Shown here: in pieces, positions 5,731 through 7,334 of the stretch
How the letters are laid out: each line of letters opens with the position of its first letter
How positions within the stretch are numbered: the first letter of the stretch is position 1
Origin: JBEIJQ01 sp040380145
GTDB taxonomy: Bacteria; Bacteroidota; Bacteroidia; Chitinophagales; Saprospiraceae
Direction of reading: 5' to 3'
DNA: 7,334 nt
Assembly (NCBI GenBank): GCA_040380145.1
Contig: JBEIJQ010000152.1
Coordinates: 1-7,334, forward strand
Notes under the pieces: generated by a model
Database searches by the model: none
What the model was told of the DNA's origin: nothing
The model's input: only the letters and a program-made list of their open reading frames with translations
Position numbers and translations under genes: made by a program

Positions 5731-6477
5731 ATGCGGCTTCTGGAAAACAAAATCGCACTCGTGACCGGTGGCTCCCGCGGCATCGGCGAGGCCATCGTCC
5801 GCAAATTCGCCCAAGAAGGAGCCCACGTGGCGTTCACCTACCATTCCTCGGCCGAGCGCGCCGAGGCGGTCGCCGAATCCATCCGCGCCCTCGGCGTCAA
5901 AGCGGTGGCCTACCGCTCCGATGCCGGCTCGTTCACTGAGTCTGAACAGCTCGTGCAGGCCGTCCTCGCCGAATTCGGCGGGCTCGACGTGCTGGTCAAC
6001 AACGCCGGGGTAACCCGCGACAAACTGCTCCTGCGCATGGGCGAAGAGGATTGGGACACGGTGATGCAGAACAACCTCAAGTCGGTGTTCAATCTTACCA
6101 AACATGCCATCCGCCATTTTCTGAAAGCTCGCAACGGCTCCATCATCAACCTCACCTCGGTGGTGGGCATCACTGGCAACGCCGGACAGGCCAACTACGC
6201 CGCTTCCAAGGCCGGCATCATCGGCTTCACCAAGTCGGTCGCCCAAGAACTCGGCTCCCGCAACGTCCGCAGCAATGCCCTCGCGCCGGGGTTCATCGAA
6301 ACGGAAATGACCGCCGAACTGCCCGATGACGTCCGGGCCAAATATCTCGAGAACATCCCGCTCCAACGCCTCGGCCGCGGCGAAGAAATCGCCAACGCCT
6401 GCTTGTTCCTGGCCTCCGATCTGTCGAGCTACGTCAACGGTCAGGTTCTGAGCGTCTGCGGTGGGCTCCACACCTGA
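5731..6477 (+). CDS. fabG: 3-oxoacyl-[acyl-carrier-protein] reductase FabG (SDR family)
   Basis: This 248-residue classical short-chain dehydrogenase/reductase is the normal FabG length. The cofactor loop TGGSRGIG is at 12-19, NNAG at 90-93, and the catalytic tetrad is Asn115, Ser143, Tyr156 and Lys160 (NYAASKAG). The PGFIETEMT motif follows. FabG reduces 3-oxoacyl-ACP with NADPH in fatty acid elongation in the cytoplasm. The residue pattern (LLLRM, LKSVFNLTKH, NVRSNALAPGFIETEMT) is that of Bacteroidota FabG proteins. The ATG at 5731 fits the family N-terminus and has an A-rich leader; the frame stays open upstream but encodes nothing SDR-like. The C-terminus reads SVCGGLHT, with Cys243 where Asp or Asn is usual. 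Another SDR substrate is possible, but the close match makes FabG likely. The next gene starts 10 nt later, so the two are probably co-transcribed. Confidence 0.93.
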   Translation: MRLLENKIALVTGGSRGIGEAIVRKFAQEGAHVAFTYHSSAERAEAVAESIRALGVKAVAYRSDAGSFTESEQLVQAVLAEFGGLDVLVNNAGVTRDKLLLRMGEEDWDTVMQNNLKSVFNLTKHAIRHFLKARNGSIINLTSVVGITGNAGQANYAASKAGIIGFTKSVAQELGSRNVRSNALAPGFIETEMTAELPDDVRAKYLENIPLQRLGRGEEIANACLFLASDLSSYVNGQVLSVCGGLHT

Positions 6478-6487
6478 TCCCGCCTAA

Positions 6488-7108
6488 GTGGAACTTCCCC
6501 GGAAGGTCGTACTGGTTTTTTTCCGCAACCCCGAAAAGGGCGCGGTGAAAACCCGCCTCGCCGCCACGGTGGGCGACGAGGAAGCGCTGCGCATCTATCT
6601 TTTTTTGGCGGAAAAAACCCGCCTCGCCGTGCGCAACACGCCCAAGGTGCGCCGCCGGACGCTGTACAGTTCGTTCGTGCCCGAACACGACGAATGGGAT
6701 CCGCTTTTTTTCGAAAAAAACAAACAGACCGCCGGCAACCTCGGCGAAAGATTGAAAAACGCCTTCCAGACGGCTTTCGAAGACGGCGCCCGACAAGTGA
6801 TCGTCGTGGGCACGGATTGCCCCGACCTCTCGCCCGAACTGTTGGACGAAGCCTTCGGCGCTCTGGATAGCGGCGATCCGGTGGTGATCGGGCCGGCCTT
6901 CGACGGCGGTTATTATCTGTTGGGCACGAACGATTTTTTCCCCGAACTCTTCGACGGCATCGCGTGGAGCACCGATCGGGTGCTGCAACAGACCCTGCAA
7001 AGGGCCGCGGCGCTCGGCAAAAGCTGCCGATTGCTGCCCACGCTGCGCGATGTGGACACGGAGGAGGACTGGAAGGATTTCCGGGCACGCGATCCGTCTC
7101 GAATTTGA
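6488..7108 (+). CDS. DUF2064 / TIGR04282-type GT-A fold glycosyltransferase-like protein
   Basis: This 206-residue protein starts at GTG. A TAA lies immediately upstream in frame (6485-6487) and no ATG is near, so GTG is the natural start. The family motifs are visible: FFRNPEKGAVKTRLA (11-25), resembling nucleotide-sugar binding loops of GT-A enzymes; GTDCPDLSPELLDEAF (108-123), with the probable metal-binding Asp110; and GPAFDGGYYLLG (135-146). The family is often annotated as an arsenosugar-biosynthesis glycosyltransferase or simply DUF2064. That label rests on some members' context, which is absent here, so the substrate is unknown. It is cytoplasmic by appearance. It follows fabG by 10 nt and is followed by a good terminator candidate, so the two genes likely form one transcript. 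Confidence 0.87.
   Translation: MELPRKVVLVFFRNPEKGAVKTRLAATVGDEEALRIYLFLAEKTRLAVRNTPKVRRRTLYSSFVPEHDEWDPLFFEKNKQTAGNLGERLKNAFQTAFEDGARQVIVVGTDCPDLSPELLDEAFGALDSGDPVVIGPAFDGGYYLLGTNDFFPELFDGIAWSTDRVLQQTLQRAAALGKSCRLLPTLRDVDTEEDWKDFRARDPSRI
6705..6720. repeat. Perfect 16-nt palindrome of T7 and A7 tracts inside the DUF2064 gene
   Basis: TTTTTTTCGAAAAAAA reads the same on both strands. It encodes part of LFFEKNK (about residues 73-79). Two adjacent 7-base homopolymers inside a gene are slippage-prone, and length change in either would shift the frame. Confidence 0.6.
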
Positions 7109-7120
7109 GGGATGAATCGG

Positions 7121-7152
7121 CTTGCCAACGACGGCCATTGGAAGTTTTTTTT
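7121..7152 (+). terminator. Intrinsic terminator after the fabG-DUF2064 unit
   Basis: CTT-G-CCAA (7121-7128) pairs with TTGGAAG (7138-7144) to give a 7-bp stem with one bulged G (7124) and a 9-nt loop. It is followed directly by eight T at 7145-7152. It begins 12 nt after the stop codon, as expected for a Rho-independent terminator ending the two-gene unit. Confidence 0.6.
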
Positions 7153-7334
7153 GACGAGAATGCCGGCTCGAACGGGAACGGTGGGCATCAACTGGTCTGT
7201 CCGCTTTCCTACAAGTGGGATTGGAACCCGATAAACCCAAAATTGCCCTTAGACTTTTTTGATCTGCTCGATTTAGGCCTTTTTTAGACTTTTTCATCGG
7301 TAGCGTTTGGGCTGTTCGTTGGATGATTTGTTCC
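7153..7334. other. Intergenic tail with an 11-nt direct repeat
   Basis: No gene is recognisable after the terminator. TTAGACTTTTT occurs at 7249-7259 and again at 7284-7294, 35 nt apart. Near the right edge, TAGCGTTTG (about 7301-7309) is one base longer than the Bacteroidota -7 consensus and could belong to a promoter of a gene beyond the window; this is only a weak hint. An open minus-strand frame overlapping the DUF2064 gene reaches into this area but looks like a shadow. Confidence 0.4.

Noticed and set aside
6434..7297. Minus-strand open frame of 287 codons opposite the DUF2064 gene
   Set aside because: It is antisense to a gene with conserved GT-A motifs, has no recognisable domain, and its start lies in terminator-flanking AT-rich sequence.

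Overview
The window reads as a chromosomal segment of a fairly GC-rich member of the Bacteroidota. Three things point there: the 3-oxoacyl-ACP reductase carries the residue pattern typical of that phylum, the pseudouridine synthase has the long Arg/Gly/Pro-rich N-terminal extension common there, and some genes have A-rich leaders in place of a Shine-Dalgarno sequence. A Saprospiria-like lineage is plausible but not proven. No tRNA, rRNA, CRISPR array, transposase or integrase is visible.

Layout. (1) 1-1238, plus strand: a 5'-truncated RsuA/RluB-type rRNA pseudouridine synthase. Its N-terminal extension is made of 35-residue tandem repeats (105-nt period). (2) A short GC-rich hairpin plus T-run leads into a plus-strand DUF62/SAM hydroxide adenosyltransferase-family gene (1285-2070), in which the usual family active-site motif is not recognisable. 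(3) 2071-2439: an AT-richer gap of about 370 nt with no convincing gene and one candidate Bacteroidota -7 element. (4) 2440-3957, plus strand: a GH3-family acyl-adenylate/acyl-amidosynthetase-like protein. (5) Converging on it, two minus-strand paralogues (3966-4742 and 4772-5539), each a peptidoglycan-binding domain fused to a goose-type lysozyme domain. Neither has a visible signal peptide. (6) A divergent control region (5540-5730), then plus-strand fabG (5731-6477), followed 10 nt later by a GTG-started DUF2064/TIGR04282-type nucleotidyl/glycosyltransferase-like gene (6488-7108). A good intrinsic terminator candidate follows at 7121-7152.

Function. Most of the window is housekeeping: rRNA modification, fatty acid synthesis and a GT-A-fold sugar-transferase-like enzyme. 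The accessory part is the lysozyme pair, which looks like a local tandem duplication in which one copy has Asp replaced by Asn at a position important in goose lysozyme. I see no complete novel multi-gene system. The items most worth a second look are the signal-less lysozyme pair, the divergent DUF62 active site and the repeat-built tail of the pseudouridine synthase.
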